Positions 35,018 to 44,010 are shown, numbered from the stretch's first letter. The stretch: 64,000 nucleotides of DNA from Cohaesibacter sp. (GCA_025210795.1 JAOAQZ010000042.1:60739-124738), one strand, 5' to 3'. The notes: a model not told the origin generated them from the sequence alone. Translations and numbers: made by a program.

Positions 35018-35326
35018 ATGAAAGCCCGCATTTACAGACCCTCCAAAAATGCTATGCAATCCGGTTGGGGCAAAAGCCATCGCTGGGTTTTGAAATACGA
35101 GCAAGCATCTGCTCGCAGCCTTGAGCCACTTATGGGCTATACCTCATCCTCCGATATGCGCCAGCAGCTTGATCTGTCCTTTGAAAGCAAAGAAGAAGCC
35201 GTAGCTTACGCTGAACGCAACAAGATTGATTATCAGGTTATCGAACCCAAAGAGCGTAAGCGCCGTATCACAGCCTATTCCGATAATTTCGCGACCAACC
35301 GCGTTGAGGGCAACTGGACACACTAA
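35018..35326 (+). CDS. NDUFS4-like complex I accessory subunit
   Basis: The 102-residue protein (MKARIYRPSKNAMQSGWGKS, WVLKYE, LMGYTSSSDM, LSFESKEEAVAYAERN, and the ending NFATNRVEGNWTH) matches the ETC complex I conserved region family. That family is the bacterial form of mitochondrial NDUFS4 and is typical of alphaproteobacteria. It binds the peripheral arm of NADH dehydrogenase. AGAGGT precedes the ATG. It lies directly after tRNA-Pro. Confidence 0.92.
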   Translation: MKARIYRPSKNAMQSGWGKSHRWVLKYEQASARSLEPLMGYTSSSDMRQQLDLSFESKEEAVAYAERNKIDYQVIEPKERKRRITAYSDNFATNRVEGNWTH

Positions 35327-35440
35327 GTGTAGCAGTCTCATTGGATCATCCCGCCTTTCTCAAAGGCGGGCCTACCTATTCGTGCGCAGAATCGCTGATC
35401 GGATGGCTTGAGGCTAAAAACCGGTTTCTGCCATTTCTGG

Positions 35441-35505
35441 CCTGTGGGTCTCACGTGAGACCGTGAGACCCCTAAAAAGGTCTCATGAGGTCTCATGAGC
35501 TAGGT
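35441..35505. repeat. Cluster of GTCTCA/TGAGAC inverted and direct repeats
   Basis: A perfect 16-bp palindrome, GGTCTCACGTGAGACC (35447-35462), is followed by CGTGAGACCC (35462-35471) and two direct copies of AGGTCTCATGAG (about 35478-35500), each containing the palindrome CTCATGAG. In all, five GTCTCA/TGAGAC units fall within about 60 bases. Confidence 0.7.
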
Positions 35506-35597
35506 GTTTGATAGCTTTGGCCTTCTTTGTCTTATATGGAAAAAGCTAGATATTCCCTTGACATAGCGTATATGAGAACCTTATTAGAAGCGCTGAC

Positions 35598-35674
35598 GGC
35601 CCCTTAGCTCAGTTGGATAGAGCAGCTGACTTCTAATCAGCAGGTCGAGGGTTCGAATCCTTCAGGGGTCGCCA
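35598..35674 (+). tRNA. tRNA-Arg (TCT)
   Basis: Complete cloverleaf with acceptor GGCCCCT/AGGGGTC, anticodon loop CTTCTAA (anticodon TCT) on stem GCTGA/TCAGC, GTTCGAATC in the T arm, and encoded CCA. No second copy of its 3' end was seen in the window, so there is no sign of integration at this tRNA. Confidence 0.96.
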
Positions 35675-36092
35675 TTCCTCCCAATTTGTCTATTGCTGTT
35701 CTTTAGGGATAGCTTCCTTGAAAGCGAATCTATGCTTTAGCGGGCAAAGATGGTCTAGGAAGTAGGGGGAAAATCCACCGCCATGGCAGATTGGCGGTGC
35801 AGAGACCTTAATGAAATTGTTCATTAAGGCCTCTTTCGCGCAATGCTGTATCAAATTGGGGACGGAAACAGCATTGCAATGCCCACCATGTGAAAGTTCC
35901 TATCTAGATCGGACTATAGTATAAGAATACCCCTAGATTTTTATGGGATTTGATGCCAGATTTACGAATTGGTTGCACAGAGATAATCGCATAAGTTGCG
36001 ATTTTTCTTATGTTCTACGGCTATGAAATAGAAATAAATATAACAATATCAAGATATAACACCAAAATTAACTACGAGAAACCAGCAATAAT
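35675..36092. other. Intergenic region with two stem-loops and an AT-rich luxR leader
   Basis: Two consecutive hairpins, CACCGCCA/TGGCGGTG (35776-35799) and CCTTAATGAA/TTCATTAAGG (35806-35829), lie about 100 bases after tRNA-Arg. The 100 bases before luxR are strongly AT-rich. A partial dyad near 35900-35925 could be a regulator site, but I cannot match it to a lux box. Confidence 0.5.
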
Positions 36093-36812
36093 ATGGAACA
36101 ACGGGTCAATAATTTTTTGGATCGAATCCATCAAGCAGCATCTGTGCCAGATGTGCAGGAAGTACTTGAAGAGATTACGCAATCTTATGGCTTTGAGAGA
36201 TATTTGGTAACCTCTGTGCCCAAACCGGTAAATGCGGATGAACAGGCCTTACTGCTAACCACTTGGAAAAATGAGTGGGTTTTTCGATATATCGCTCAGG
36301 ACTATATCTCACATGATCCTGTTATTCCGCGACTATTGCAAAGCGATTTGCCCTTTGAATGGAGCGAGTTGGGTAAGGATAAGCCTTTGTCAAAAAAGGC
36401 GCGAATGGTGATGGAAGAAGCCCACACGCTTGGCGAAATGAAAAGCGGCTTTTGTATTCCAATCTACGGACCCGCTGGGGCTCAGGACAGTATCTCTTTT
36501 GCAACCAGCCAAGACCATTCATTGAGTGAGAAAGACAAACGCGCTCTTCACATTCTTGGTATTTATGCAGTGGCTCGTGTACGCGAAATTCTAGGTAAAC
36601 CCCGAGAGGTTTCAGCCCCAAAGCTGACCAAGCGCGAGGTGGATTGCCTTAAATGGTCATCTCTTGGCAAAACCTCTTGGGAAACGTCAGAAATTCTTGG
36701 CATTTCGCAGGCAACAGTAGATCATTACCTGCATCTTGCCATTCAAAAATTGCAGGCAACCAATCGGGTGCAAGCGGTGGCCGAGGCTATGCGGCTGAAA
36801 TTAATCAACTAG
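36093..36812 (+). CDS. LuxR-family quorum-sensing regulator (orphan)
   Basis: The 239-residue protein has an autoinducer-binding domain (about 20-165) and a C-terminal LuxR-type helix-turn-helix (LTKREVDCLKWSSLGKTSWE, ISQATVDHYLHLA). The six positions conserved in acyl-homoserine-lactone receptors are present: W62, Y66, D75, P76, W90 and G119, matching TraR W57, Y61, D70, P71, W85 and G113. It therefore probably binds an acyl-homoserine lactone. No luxI-type synthase lies in the window, so it is a LuxR solo as far as can be seen. Confidence 0.92.
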   Translation: MEQRVNNFLDRIHQAASVPDVQEVLEEITQSYGFERYLVTSVPKPVNADEQALLLTTWKNEWVFRYIAQDYISHDPVIPRLLQSDLPFEWSELGKDKPLSKKARMVMEEAHTLGEMKSGFCIPIYGPAGAQDSISFATSQDHSLSEKDKRALHILGIYAVARVREILGKPREVSAPKLTKREVDCLKWSSLGKTSWETSEILGISQATVDHYLHLAIQKLQATNRVQAVAEAMRLKLIN

Positions 36813-36993
36813 CGGCAACCCTGCCAGCTGGAGCCAAACTCATTCCCAATATGCCCAAATGTTTCCTGATAAGGAAGAAAAGGCATTATCACCCTATGTC
36901 ATTTTCTCGCCAAATCCATTATGCATCAAGACTAGAATTGTAAGTGAAGGACCTGCCCAATGATGGGGATGGCAGGATAGGGCGTGCGCACAT

Positions 36994-38709
36994 ATGAATA
37001 ATTTTTCAAATCAGCAGCAACCATCAGAGCTTGAAGACTGGGTTGCCTCCTTAAGTGATTCCATCGAGGCTGCACTTCTTACCCTATGTACTTCCCGATT
37101 AAAGGCCTTTCTGGCTTTGATGCTGTTTGCCCTTGTCTGCTTCTTGCCCGGCTTTAATTCCATCCCGCCGGTGGATCGCGACGAAGCCCGCTTTGCGCAA
37201 GCCTCCAAACAGATGATTGAAAGCGGTGATTATATCGATATCCGCTTTCAGGAAGGCACCCGCTATAAAAAGCCGGTTGGCATTTATTGGATGCAGTCGG
37301 CCAGTGCGCTTGCCACAGGGCAGGGCGAAGAGGCCCCTATCTGGGCATACCGCATTCCGTCTCTGATCGGGGCGCTCGCAGCGGTTGGCCTTACCTTTCT
37401 TATCGGCATGCGCATGGTTTCGGTACGTGTCGGGCTGCTCGCCGGCATAGGCATGGCCGCAGCTATTTTGCTTGGGGTCGAAGCGCGACTTGCCAAAACG
37501 GATGCCATGCTGCTTGCTACCATTTTGGCTGTGCAGTGGGCTCTATGGGAGCTGTATGACCATAAAAACGGCCTTACCCTCAAACAGGGGCTAATCTTCT
37601 GGATTGTCCTTGCCATGGGAATTTTGATCAAGGGACCAATCATCCTGATGGTTGCGGGCACTACCATTGCCGTGCTTGCAATTATGGATCGCTCTCTTTC
37701 CTGGCTTGCAGGCGCTCATTATAAGATCGGCGTGCCGTTATTGCTGGTTTTGGTGCTGCCGTGGTTCATTGCGATCGGCATCCATACGGATTGGGCCTTC
37801 TATATCGAATCTGTCGGCAAGGACATGCTGGGCAAGGTGGCAGAAGGCAAAGAATCCCATGGGGCGCCTCCGGGGCTCTATCTCTTGGCGTCTATTGGAA
37901 CCTTCTGGCCCGTCTCGGTTTTTACCATCCTGTCCCTGCCATGGATCTGGGCTGAGCGAAAACGAAAAGCTGTGCGCTTTGCCCTTGCATGGATCATTCC
38001 CTCTTGGGTCATCTTTGAGTTGGTCCCGACAAAGTTGCCTCATTATATTCTGCCCATGCTGCCCGCCCTTGCTGTGCTGACCATCCATGCAATGGAATGT
38101 CGGGCAACCCGCTGGAGCGCGTTGTGGACACGCTTTGTATCAGCGCTCATCCCGCTGGTTGCAGTGGTCTTGGGCATTGGCGCCCCCATCGGGTTGATTG
38201 TGCTTGAAGGAGCGATCCTGCCGGCATCGTTAGGGCTGGGACTGGTCGCGACAGCCTTGGCCTTTCTGTCATATTCTGTGCTTGCCAAGGGGAGGGTCAT
38301 TGCAGCCTTCATTCTGGCAGCACTCGTGGCCCCCATTCTCTATCTCAATGTTCATGGTGCGATTTTCCCGTCCTTCAAATCCGTATGGCTCTCCAACTCG
38401 CTGGTGGAAGAAGCACAGCGGGTCAAATCCTGCGAAGATGTGGAACTGGCAAGCGTTGGCTATTCCGAGCCAAGCTTGGTGTTTCTCGGCGGCACGGACC
38501 TGAAATTTGCTTCATCTGAACAAGCAGCTACTTTTCTCACTAAAGCTGGCTGCCGTATTGCCTTTGTCGAGCGCTGGCATGAAGAGAAATTCAAAGCCGC
38601 CCTTGGCGAAAAAGCTGGCCTTGTCGAAGAGGTGAGCCGGGTAGAAGGCTATAAGCTCAATGGCGGCAAATGGCAGTCATTCGGGCTTTATCAGCTCAAA
38701 ATGAACTAG
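36994..38709 (+). CDS. ArnT-like lipid-linked sugar glycosyltransferase (GT83/PMT family)
   Basis: The 571-residue membrane protein has about 11-12 hydrophobic segments. An early extracytoplasmic loop carries the catalytic-type acidic motif VDRDEARFAQAS at about residue 65, followed by GTRYKKPVGIYWMQSAS. This pattern belongs to ArnT/PMT enzymes, which move a sugar from an undecaprenyl-phosphate carrier to an acceptor such as lipid A. The C-terminus is a soluble domain. It opens a four-gene block with a PAP2 phosphatase, a GT2 enzyme and a TVP38 protein. The acceptor and sugar are unknown. Confidence 0.88.
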   Translation: MNNFSNQQQPSELEDWVASLSDSIEAALLTLCTSRLKAFLALMLFALVCFLPGFNSIPPVDRDEARFAQASKQMIESGDYIDIRFQEGTRYKKPVGIYWMQSASALATGQGEEAPIWAYRIPSLIGALAAVGLTFLIGMRMVSVRVGLLAGIGMAAAILLGVEARLAKTDAMLLATILAVQWALWELYDHKNGLTLKQGLIFWIVLAMGILIKGPIILMVAGTTIAVLAIMDRSLSWLAGAHYKIGVPLLLVLVLPWFIAIGIHTDWAFYIESVGKDMLGKVAEGKESHGAPPGLYLLASIGTFWPVSVFTILSLPWIWAERKRKAVRFALAWIIPSWVIFELVPTKLPHYILPMLPALAVLTIHAMECRATRWSALWTRFVSALIPLVAVVLGIGAPIGLIVLEGAILPASLGLGLVATALAFLSYSVLAKGRVIAAFILAALVAPILYLNVHGAIFPSFKSVWLSNSLVEEAQRVKSCEDVELASVGYSEPSLVFLGGTDLKFASSEQAATFLTKAGCRIAFVERWHEEKFKAALGEKAGLVEEVSRVEGYKLNGGKWQSFGLYQLKMN

Positions 38710-38723
38710 GCGAGGGATGGCTT

Positions 38724-39626
38724 ATGACACTCGATGGTCTTAAAGACAGCCTTCGCAAGGCAGGTTGCCGCTTCTATGGACGCGCCAAGCAGTTTCGCAA
38801 ACTGGTCACAAGCCGAACAGGCAAGGTGCGCGATGGCTCTTACCAACCGGTGGTGCAAATGCCCGATTGGCAGCTTTTTGCAGCCATCACACTCTCTCTT
38901 ATCGGTTTTGGCTTTTTGTTTCTCGATCAAGCCGCAGGGGAGTGGAAAAGCACGGTTCCTTCGAGGACTTATGCATTCTTCCGCCTTCTGACTGATGTCG
39001 GCAAGTCGGAGGTCGTCTTGGTGCCTGCAGCCATTGCCATTTTGGCATTGGGCCTTTTGAATTGGCAAAATTTGCGAAAGGCACAACAGGCACTGATGGT
39101 CCGGCTGCAAATCCTCGGCCTCTTCATGTTTGTTGCGGTTGCAGGCTCGGGGCTTACCAACAATCTGCTCAAGGTGATTTTTGGGCGGGCGCGTCCGCGC
39201 CATTTTGAAGAATTGGGCCCCTTTGCCTTTGATCCTCCGGGTCTGTCATCAGGCTTTCAGGGCTTCCCCTCAGGCCATTCGGCAACAGCGGGTGCCCTTG
39301 CTATCATCCTTATCCTGCTCTTGCCCCGTTTTCGCTGGATCTGGCTCACCATTGCAGGCTGGATTGCCATCTCCCGTGTCGTGGTCGGTGCGCATTATCC
39401 TTCCGATATTGTCGCTGGATTTGCCTATGGGGCCAGTTTCACATGGTTGCTTGCACTTTGGTTTGCCAAACGGCGGCTCTATTTCCGCCTTGATGGCGGG
39501 AAAATCAAAAGCCCCGAATATATCCCAATAGATTGGCAAAGCCTGTATAAATCGCTTCACTTGATGGGCCAAAAGGCCTATGACAAGGCAGATGAACAAA
39601 ATCACGATGGCCGGCAGGATATATGA
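38724..39626 (+). CDS. PAP2-family membrane phosphatase
   Basis: The protein is about 300 residues with several transmembrane helices. All three PAP2 motifs are present: KVIFGRARP, FPSGHSATAG and SRVVVGAHYPSDIVAG, the latter two giving the catalytic histidines. Such enzymes dephosphorylate lipid phosphates (lipid A, undecaprenyl pyrophosphate or phosphatidylglycerol phosphate). The ATG at 38724 follows GAGGGA just after the stop of the ArnT-like gene, so the genes are probably co-transcribed. Confidence 0.9.
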   Translation: MTLDGLKDSLRKAGCRFYGRAKQFRKLVTSRTGKVRDGSYQPVVQMPDWQLFAAITLSLIGFGFLFLDQAAGEWKSTVPSRTYAFFRLLTDVGKSEVVLVPAAIAILALGLLNWQNLRKAQQALMVRLQILGLFMFVAVAGSGLTNNLLKVIFGRARPRHFEELGPFAFDPPGLSSGFQGFPSGHSATAGALAIILILLLPRFRWIWLTIAGWIAISRVVVGAHYPSDIVAGFAYGASFTWLLALWFAKRRLYFRLDGGKIKSPEYIPIDWQSLYKSLHLMGQKAYDKADEQNHDGRQDI

Positions 39627-39704
39627 ATGCCACAAGCGGGCAGGGATGCGCCTATAGCGAAAGCGTCCTTCATGCTTGGTGCCAAAGAATGCCAGGAAAG
39701 ACCA

Positions 39705-40451
39705 ATGTCTGATCAGCTCGAAGTGAGTGTTGTTATCCCGTGTAAAAACGAGCGGGACAATCTTAGCTTTTTGATTGATGAAGTCGGCGAAGCTCTGAAG
39801 GAAAGAGCGTTTGAGCTGATTATCGTCGATGATGGGTCGGACGATGGCACTGGCGATCTGCTTAAGGACTTTGCGCAAACCCGTCCGTGGCTTAGGCATA
39901 TCCGCCATGAAAAATCCTGCGGGCAGTCCAATGCGGTGCGAACCGGTCTTATCCATGCCAAGGGCGAGTTTCTGGCAACCCTTGATGGCGACGGACAGAA
40001 TGATCCTGCTTTCTTCCCTGAAATGATCGACAAGATCAAGGAAGCTGGCCCCAAATGCGCCTTGGCCGCAGGACAGCGGATGAAGCGCAAAGATGGCGCT
40101 ATCAAGATGATGTCATCCCGCATTGCCAATAGCGTGCGTCAGGCTATGCTCAAGGACAATACGCGGGATTCTGGCTGTGGCCTCAAAGTCATCCGCCGCG
40201 ATGTCTTTTTGATGCTGCCTTTCTTTGAAAGCTGGCACCGGTTCCTGCCTGCTTTGGTGGTGCGCGAGGGGCTGGAAGTGGTCCATATTGATGTGCTCGA
40301 TCGTGGGCGCAGTCATGGCACCTCAAAATATGGCATTTTTGATCGCCTGCTTGTCGGCATTCCCGACCTGTTTGGCGTCTTGTGGCTGCGCAAACGGCGC
40401 CAGAAAATCCCTGTCTTTTCTGAAATTTCCCTTCGCAGCTCAGACGACTAA
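39705..40451 (+). CDS. Family 2 glycosyltransferase (DPM/ArnC-like)
   Basis: The protein is about 248 residues. It has a GT-A fold: VSVVIPCKNERDNL, IIVDDGSDDGTGD, the DxD-type LDGDGQNDP, and a DSGCGLKV region typical of enzymes that transfer a sugar to dolichyl or undecaprenyl phosphate. No transmembrane segment is evident. It probably makes the lipid-linked donor used by the ArnT-like protein encoded upstream. I chose the ATG at 39705, preceded by AGGAAAG; the frame is open back to 39627 but that part is not family-like. Confidence 0.9.
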   Translation: MSDQLEVSVVIPCKNERDNLSFLIDEVGEALKERAFELIIVDDGSDDGTGDLLKDFAQTRPWLRHIRHEKSCGQSNAVRTGLIHAKGEFLATLDGDGQNDPAFFPEMIDKIKEAGPKCALAAGQRMKRKDGAIKMMSSRIANSVRQAMLKDNTRDSGCGLKVIRRDVFLMLPFFESWHRFLPALVVREGLEVVHIDVLDRGRSHGTSKYGIFDRLLVGIPDLFGVLWLRKRRQKIPVFSEISLRSSDD

Positions 40452-40459
40452 GCGTGCGC

Positions 40460-41215
40460 ATGACCAAAGCACCAGAGCAAAATCGGGGCGGCCTATTTGA
40501 AACCATCCGCCCCTATATCAAAGGTTTGATCATGATCCTGTCGCTGGTGGCGATCGGCTACGGTTTCAAGGCCGCTGGTATCGGCGATATGTTTGACGAA
40601 CATTGGGTCGATGCTCAGGTCAAAGGGCAGGGCATGAGCGGCTATTTGCTGTATGTGGGTATGGGCTGCATGCTCGCCGCAGTCGGGTTCCCGCGTCAGG
40701 CCATTTCCTTTATGGGCGGCTATGCTTTCGGATTTGTTGGCGGAACAGCACTGGCGGTTCTGGCCACCACATGCGGCTGCATCCTGTCTTTTCTTTATGC
40801 ACGTATCATGGGCCGCAGCATCGTTCAGCGAAATTTCGGCAAACGTGTCGCCCGATTTGAAAGAGTGCTGGCAGACAGCCCCTTTGTCACAACCTTGCTT
40901 ATTCGCTTTTTGCCCGTTGGCAGCAATCTTGTGACCAATCTTATTGCAGGCGTGACACATGTCCGAGCAGTTCCCTTTGTTCTGGGCTCTGCCGCCGGTT
41001 ACATTCCCCAAACCGCAATCTTTGCTCTTATGGGCAGTGGCGTGCAGGTCGATCAAACTTTCCAGATCGGGGTCGGGGCCATATTGTTTGTGATCTCAGG
41101 AGTTCTGGGGGCCTATCTCTACCGCCACATCCAGCTTGGGAAAAACTTGCAATCAATCTCGGATGAAGACACGCAAAAACGCGAAGAAGATGAAATCATG
41201 AAGGATATCATCTAG
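40460..41215 (+). CDS. TVP38/TMEM64 (DedA-like) membrane protein
   Basis: The protein is about 251 residues and hydrophobic. The SNARE-associated/DedA-like core includes AAVGFPRQAISFMGGYAFG, FGKRVARFERVLADSPF and TTLLIRFLPVGSNLVTNLIAG. DedA and TVP38 relatives are implicated in undecaprenyl-phosphate or phospholipid flipping. Position directly after a GT2 and an ArnT-like gene fits a role in recycling a lipid carrier, which is inference. The ATG at 40460 is used; a GTG two codons earlier is possible. Confidence 0.88.
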   Translation: MTKAPEQNRGGLFETIRPYIKGLIMILSLVAIGYGFKAAGIGDMFDEHWVDAQVKGQGMSGYLLYVGMGCMLAAVGFPRQAISFMGGYAFGFVGGTALAVLATTCGCILSFLYARIMGRSIVQRNFGKRVARFERVLADSPFVTTLLIRFLPVGSNLVTNLIAGVTHVRAVPFVLGSAAGYIPQTAIFALMGSGVQVDQTFQIGVGAILFVISGVLGAYLYRHIQLGKNLQSISDEDTQKREEDEIMKDII

Positions 41216-41270
41216 CTGCATCTAGATTGCCTAATTGCAAAGATCTGGACAAACACAATCCATCTATACA

Positions 41271-41295
41271 AAAAGGCAGCCAAGGGCTGCCTTTT
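41271..41295. terminator. Bidirectional terminator between TVP38 gene and metC
   Basis: AAAAGGCAGCC (41271-41281) pairs with GGCTGCCTTTT (41285-41295), separated by a three-base loop and flanked by A/T runs. It serves both converging genes. Confidence 0.92.
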
Positions 41296-41320
41296 CAATT
41301 TGTTACTCAAGCGGCGCTAA

Positions 41321-42505
41321 TCACTTCGCTGCTGCAAGAGCCGCCAAGCCATTCTCAAGATCCGCTTTCAAGTCATTGACATTTTCCAGCCCGATATGAA
41401 GACGGATGAGCGCACCACTCTCATTCCACTCAGTCGCTGTGCGCGATGTGCTTGGATTGGCGTAAAGGGCAAGGCTCTCAAATCCGCCCCAGCTATAGCC
41501 AAGGCCGAATAACTCAAGACTGTCGAGCAGCGCGCAGGCTTGCGCCTTGCTCGCATCCTTCAAAATGACGCCAAACAGTCCGCAAGCACCCGTAAAGTCG
41601 CGTTTCCAAAGAGCGTGACCGGGATCGCTCTCAAGGGCTGGATAGAGAACCCGTTCCACCTCGGGACGGGTCTCCAGCCACTTGGCAATCTCCAAAGCTG
41701 ATTTCTGATGCTGGGCCAAACGAACACCCATGGTGCGCAGGCCCCGCAAGGCCAGATAAACATCGTTGGGGCCCACATGATAGCCCATGGCTCCATGAAC
41801 CTCGATCAGGCGTGGCCAGGCTTTCTCGTTGGCTGAAACGGTGCCAAGCATAACATCGGAATGGCCGACAATATATTTGGTGCCTGCCTGAATGGTAATG
41901 TCGACGCCTTTTTCAAAGGATTTGAAATGAAGTGGCGTGCCCCAGGTATTATCCAGAATGACTAGTGCGCCTTTCTCGTGAGCAACTTTGGCAATTGCTG
42001 GAATATCCTGCATTTCAAAAGTCTGTGAGCCGGGAGCCTCTGTAAAGACGACTGTCGTATTGTCTTTAAACAGTGAGGCAATATCAGAGCCAATAAGCGG
42101 ATCGTAATATTCCACCTCAATGCCCATGGGCTCAAGCACGGTAGAGGAGAAATGCCGTGTAGGCTGATAAACACTGTCGGTAATCAAAATATGATCACCG
42201 GTCTTGACCGCAGCCAGAAGAGCCAAGGAGCAGGCAGCCAATCCTGAAGGTGTCAAGACAGTGCCTGCAGCCCCTTCCAGATCGGTCAGGGCACTTGTCA
42301 AAGCATCCGTCGTTGGGGTGCCGCGACGCCCGTAATGATAGGGGGCAGAGCCTGAATGCATCACTTCGGTTGATTCGAAACAGACCGTAGAGGCATGGAT
42401 GACCGGCGGATTTACAAAGCCGTGATTGGCGGCTGGATCACGTCCAGTCATGACCAAGCGCGTGTCTTGTTGATAGGATTGGGTCGATTTACCTTGTTTG
42501 TTCAT
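41321..42505 (-). CDS. metC: Cystathionine beta-lyase (Cys/Met metabolism PLP enzyme)
   Basis: The protein is about 394 residues. It starts MNKQGKSTQSYQQDTRLV and shows the family's VNPPVIHAST, YGRRGTPT, the PLP-stacking stretch TPSGLAACSLALLA, NTWGTP, and the PLP lysine in GTKYIVGHSDVMLG. It cleaves cystathionine to homocysteine, pyruvate and ammonia in methionine synthesis. Related gamma-lyases cannot be wholly excluded. The ATG at 42505 is preferred over an upstream TTG. It is divergent from aapJ. Confidence 0.9.
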   Translation of the reverse strand: MNKQGKSTQSYQQDTRLVMTGRDPAANHGFVNPPVIHASTVCFESTEVMHSGSAPYHYGRRGTPTTDALTSALTDLEGAAGTVLTPSGLAACSLALLAAVKTGDHILITDSVYQPTRHFSSTVLEPMGIEVEYYDPLIGSDIASLFKDNTTVVFTEAPGSQTFEMQDIPAIAKVAHEKGALVILDNTWGTPLHFKSFEKGVDITIQAGTKYIVGHSDVMLGTVSANEKAWPRLIEVHGAMGYHVGPNDVYLALRGLRTMGVRLAQHQKSALEIAKWLETRPEVERVLYPALESDPGHALWKRDFTGACGLFGVILKDASKAQACALLDSLELFGLGYSWGGFESLALYANPSTSRTATEWNESGALIRLHIGLENVNDLKADLENGLAALAAAK

Positions 42506-42833
42506 CTTTAACTTGCTTTCGGGACCGTTGAATTTGCACAAAATTCAAAATTTTCATCGGTATTCACAGCCAGTACGGCATAAAATCTCTCTGTTTTCCA
42601 CGAAATGAGAACGATTATTGTGTTTACGGTGCGTTTTCGTGGATAAGGATGCATTTTGCCCCTTGACCAAAGTCGAATAATTTTCTTCGATGGTGAAGTC
42701 AATTGCTAAACAAGCAAGAGTGACCAACGCTAACAAAGAACAGAGGGAGAGAAGGACGCTGACCAGCTAACCTTCCACTTTTGCTGTTTACAATGCAATC
42801 AATTTCAATTGGGCAATAGATAAAGGCTGCAAC
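42506..42833. promoter_or_regulatory. Divergent promoter region of metC and aapJ
   Basis: About 330 non-coding bases between divergent genes. No SAM riboswitch pattern was recognised ahead of metC, and no clear operator palindrome was seen. Promoters for both directions must lie here. Confidence 0.4.
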
Positions 42834-43850
42834 ATGAAAAAAGTTCTACTTTCTGTGCTACTCGGCTCCGCAATGAGCATCGCTGCTACCGGCTCTCAGG
42901 CTGCTACCCTGGATGACGTAAAAAGCAAAGATGGCGTGCAATGCGGCGTGAGCCAGGGTCTGCCAGGTTTCTCTAACCCAGATGCACAGGGCAACTGGAC
43001 TGGTTTGGATGTGGACTTCTGTAACGCTGTCGCTGCAGCGATCTTCGGGGATGCCTCCAAAGCCAAATTCTCCCCTCTGTCTGCTAAAGAGCGCTTCACT
43101 GCTCTGCAGTCTGGCGAGATTGACGTTCTGCCACGTAACACCACATGGACCATGACACGCGACACAGCTCTGGGCCTCAACTTTGCTGGTGTGAACTATT
43201 ATGATGGTCAGGGTTTTATGGTTCGTAAGTCTCTTGGCGTAACATCCGCCAAAGAGCTGTCCGGTGCTTCTGTTTGTACCAACACCGGCACCACAACCGA
43301 GCTGAACGTAACTGACTATTTCCGCACCAACAACATGGAGCTGGAACTGGTTCAGTTCGAAAAAGCTGACGAAGTGGTTCAGGCCTATGATGGCGGTCGC
43401 TGTGATGTTTACACCACAGATGCTTCTGGCCTGTATGCACAGCGCCTGAAGCTGACAAAAGCTGATGAGCATGTGGTTCTGCCAGAAATCATCTCAAAAG
43501 AGCCTCTCGGTCCTGTTGTTCGTCAGGGTGACGACCAGTGGTTCAACATCAACAAGTGGGTTCTGTTCGCAATGGTCAATGCTGAAGAGCTTGGCGTGAC
43601 ACAGGCCAACGTTGATGAAATGAAAGGCTCCAAAAACCCATCCATCCGTCGTCTTCTGGGTGTTGAAGGGTCCTTTGGCGAGAATCTGGGCCTGAGCAAT
43701 GATTGGGCTTACAATGTCATCAAGGCAGTAGGCAACTATGGCGAATCTTTCGATCGCAACGTTGGTCCTAAAACTCCATTGGGTATCGACCGCGGCGTGA
43801 ACGCCCTGTGGTCCAATGGCGGCCTGATGTACGCTCCGCCAATCCGTTAA
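42834..43850 (+). CDS. aapJ: General L-amino acid ABC transporter, periplasmic binding protein
   Basis: The 338-residue protein has a signal peptide (MKKVLLSVLLGSAMSIAATG, cleavage near SQA-ATLDD). The AapJ-type binding protein follows, with DGVQCGVSQGLPGFSNPDAQ, DVDFCNAVAAAIFGD, LSAKERFTALQSGEIDVLPRN, and the ending WSNGGLMYAPPIR. It captures many L-amino acids for import. It is the first gene of aapJQMP and is separated from aapQ by a terminator-like hairpin, which should keep the binding protein in excess over the membrane subunits. Codon use suggests high expression. Confidence 0.96.
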   Translation: MKKVLLSVLLGSAMSIAATGSQAATLDDVKSKDGVQCGVSQGLPGFSNPDAQGNWTGLDVDFCNAVAAAIFGDASKAKFSPLSAKERFTALQSGEIDVLPRNTTWTMTRDTALGLNFAGVNYYDGQGFMVRKSLGVTSAKELSGASVCTNTGTTTELNVTDYFRTNNMELELVQFEKADEVVQAYDGGRCDVYTTDASGLYAQRLKLTKADEHVVLPEIISKEPLGPVVRQGDDQWFNINKWVLFAMVNAEELGVTQANVDEMKGSKNPSIRRLLGVEGSFGENLGLSNDWAYNVIKAVGNYGESFDRNVGPKTPLGIDRGVNALWSNGGLMYAPPIR

Positions 43851-43864
43851 TTGGCCTAAAATTC

Positions 43865-43902
43865 ACCCCGGCAGGATAACTGTATCTTGCCGGGGTTTTT
43901 TG
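43865..43902 (+). terminator. Terminator/attenuator after aapJ
   Basis: ACCCCGGCA (43865-43873) pairs with TGCCGGGGT (43888-43896), extended inside by partial pairing, and is followed by TTTTTT. Its position inside the operon suggests partial termination. Confidence 0.88.
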
Positions 43903-44010
43903 TAAGCAATATCAATTGATTAACAAAATATAATGCCTCTAGCTAAGGCAGGTATTGCTTCCAATTTAAGCCTGATCGCTGCTGCGCGATCAGTAGGCTG
44001 CGAGGAGATT

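Noticed and set aside
35598..36812. Integrated element next to tRNA-Arg
   Set aside because: No integrase gene and no duplicated tRNA 3' end were found in the window.
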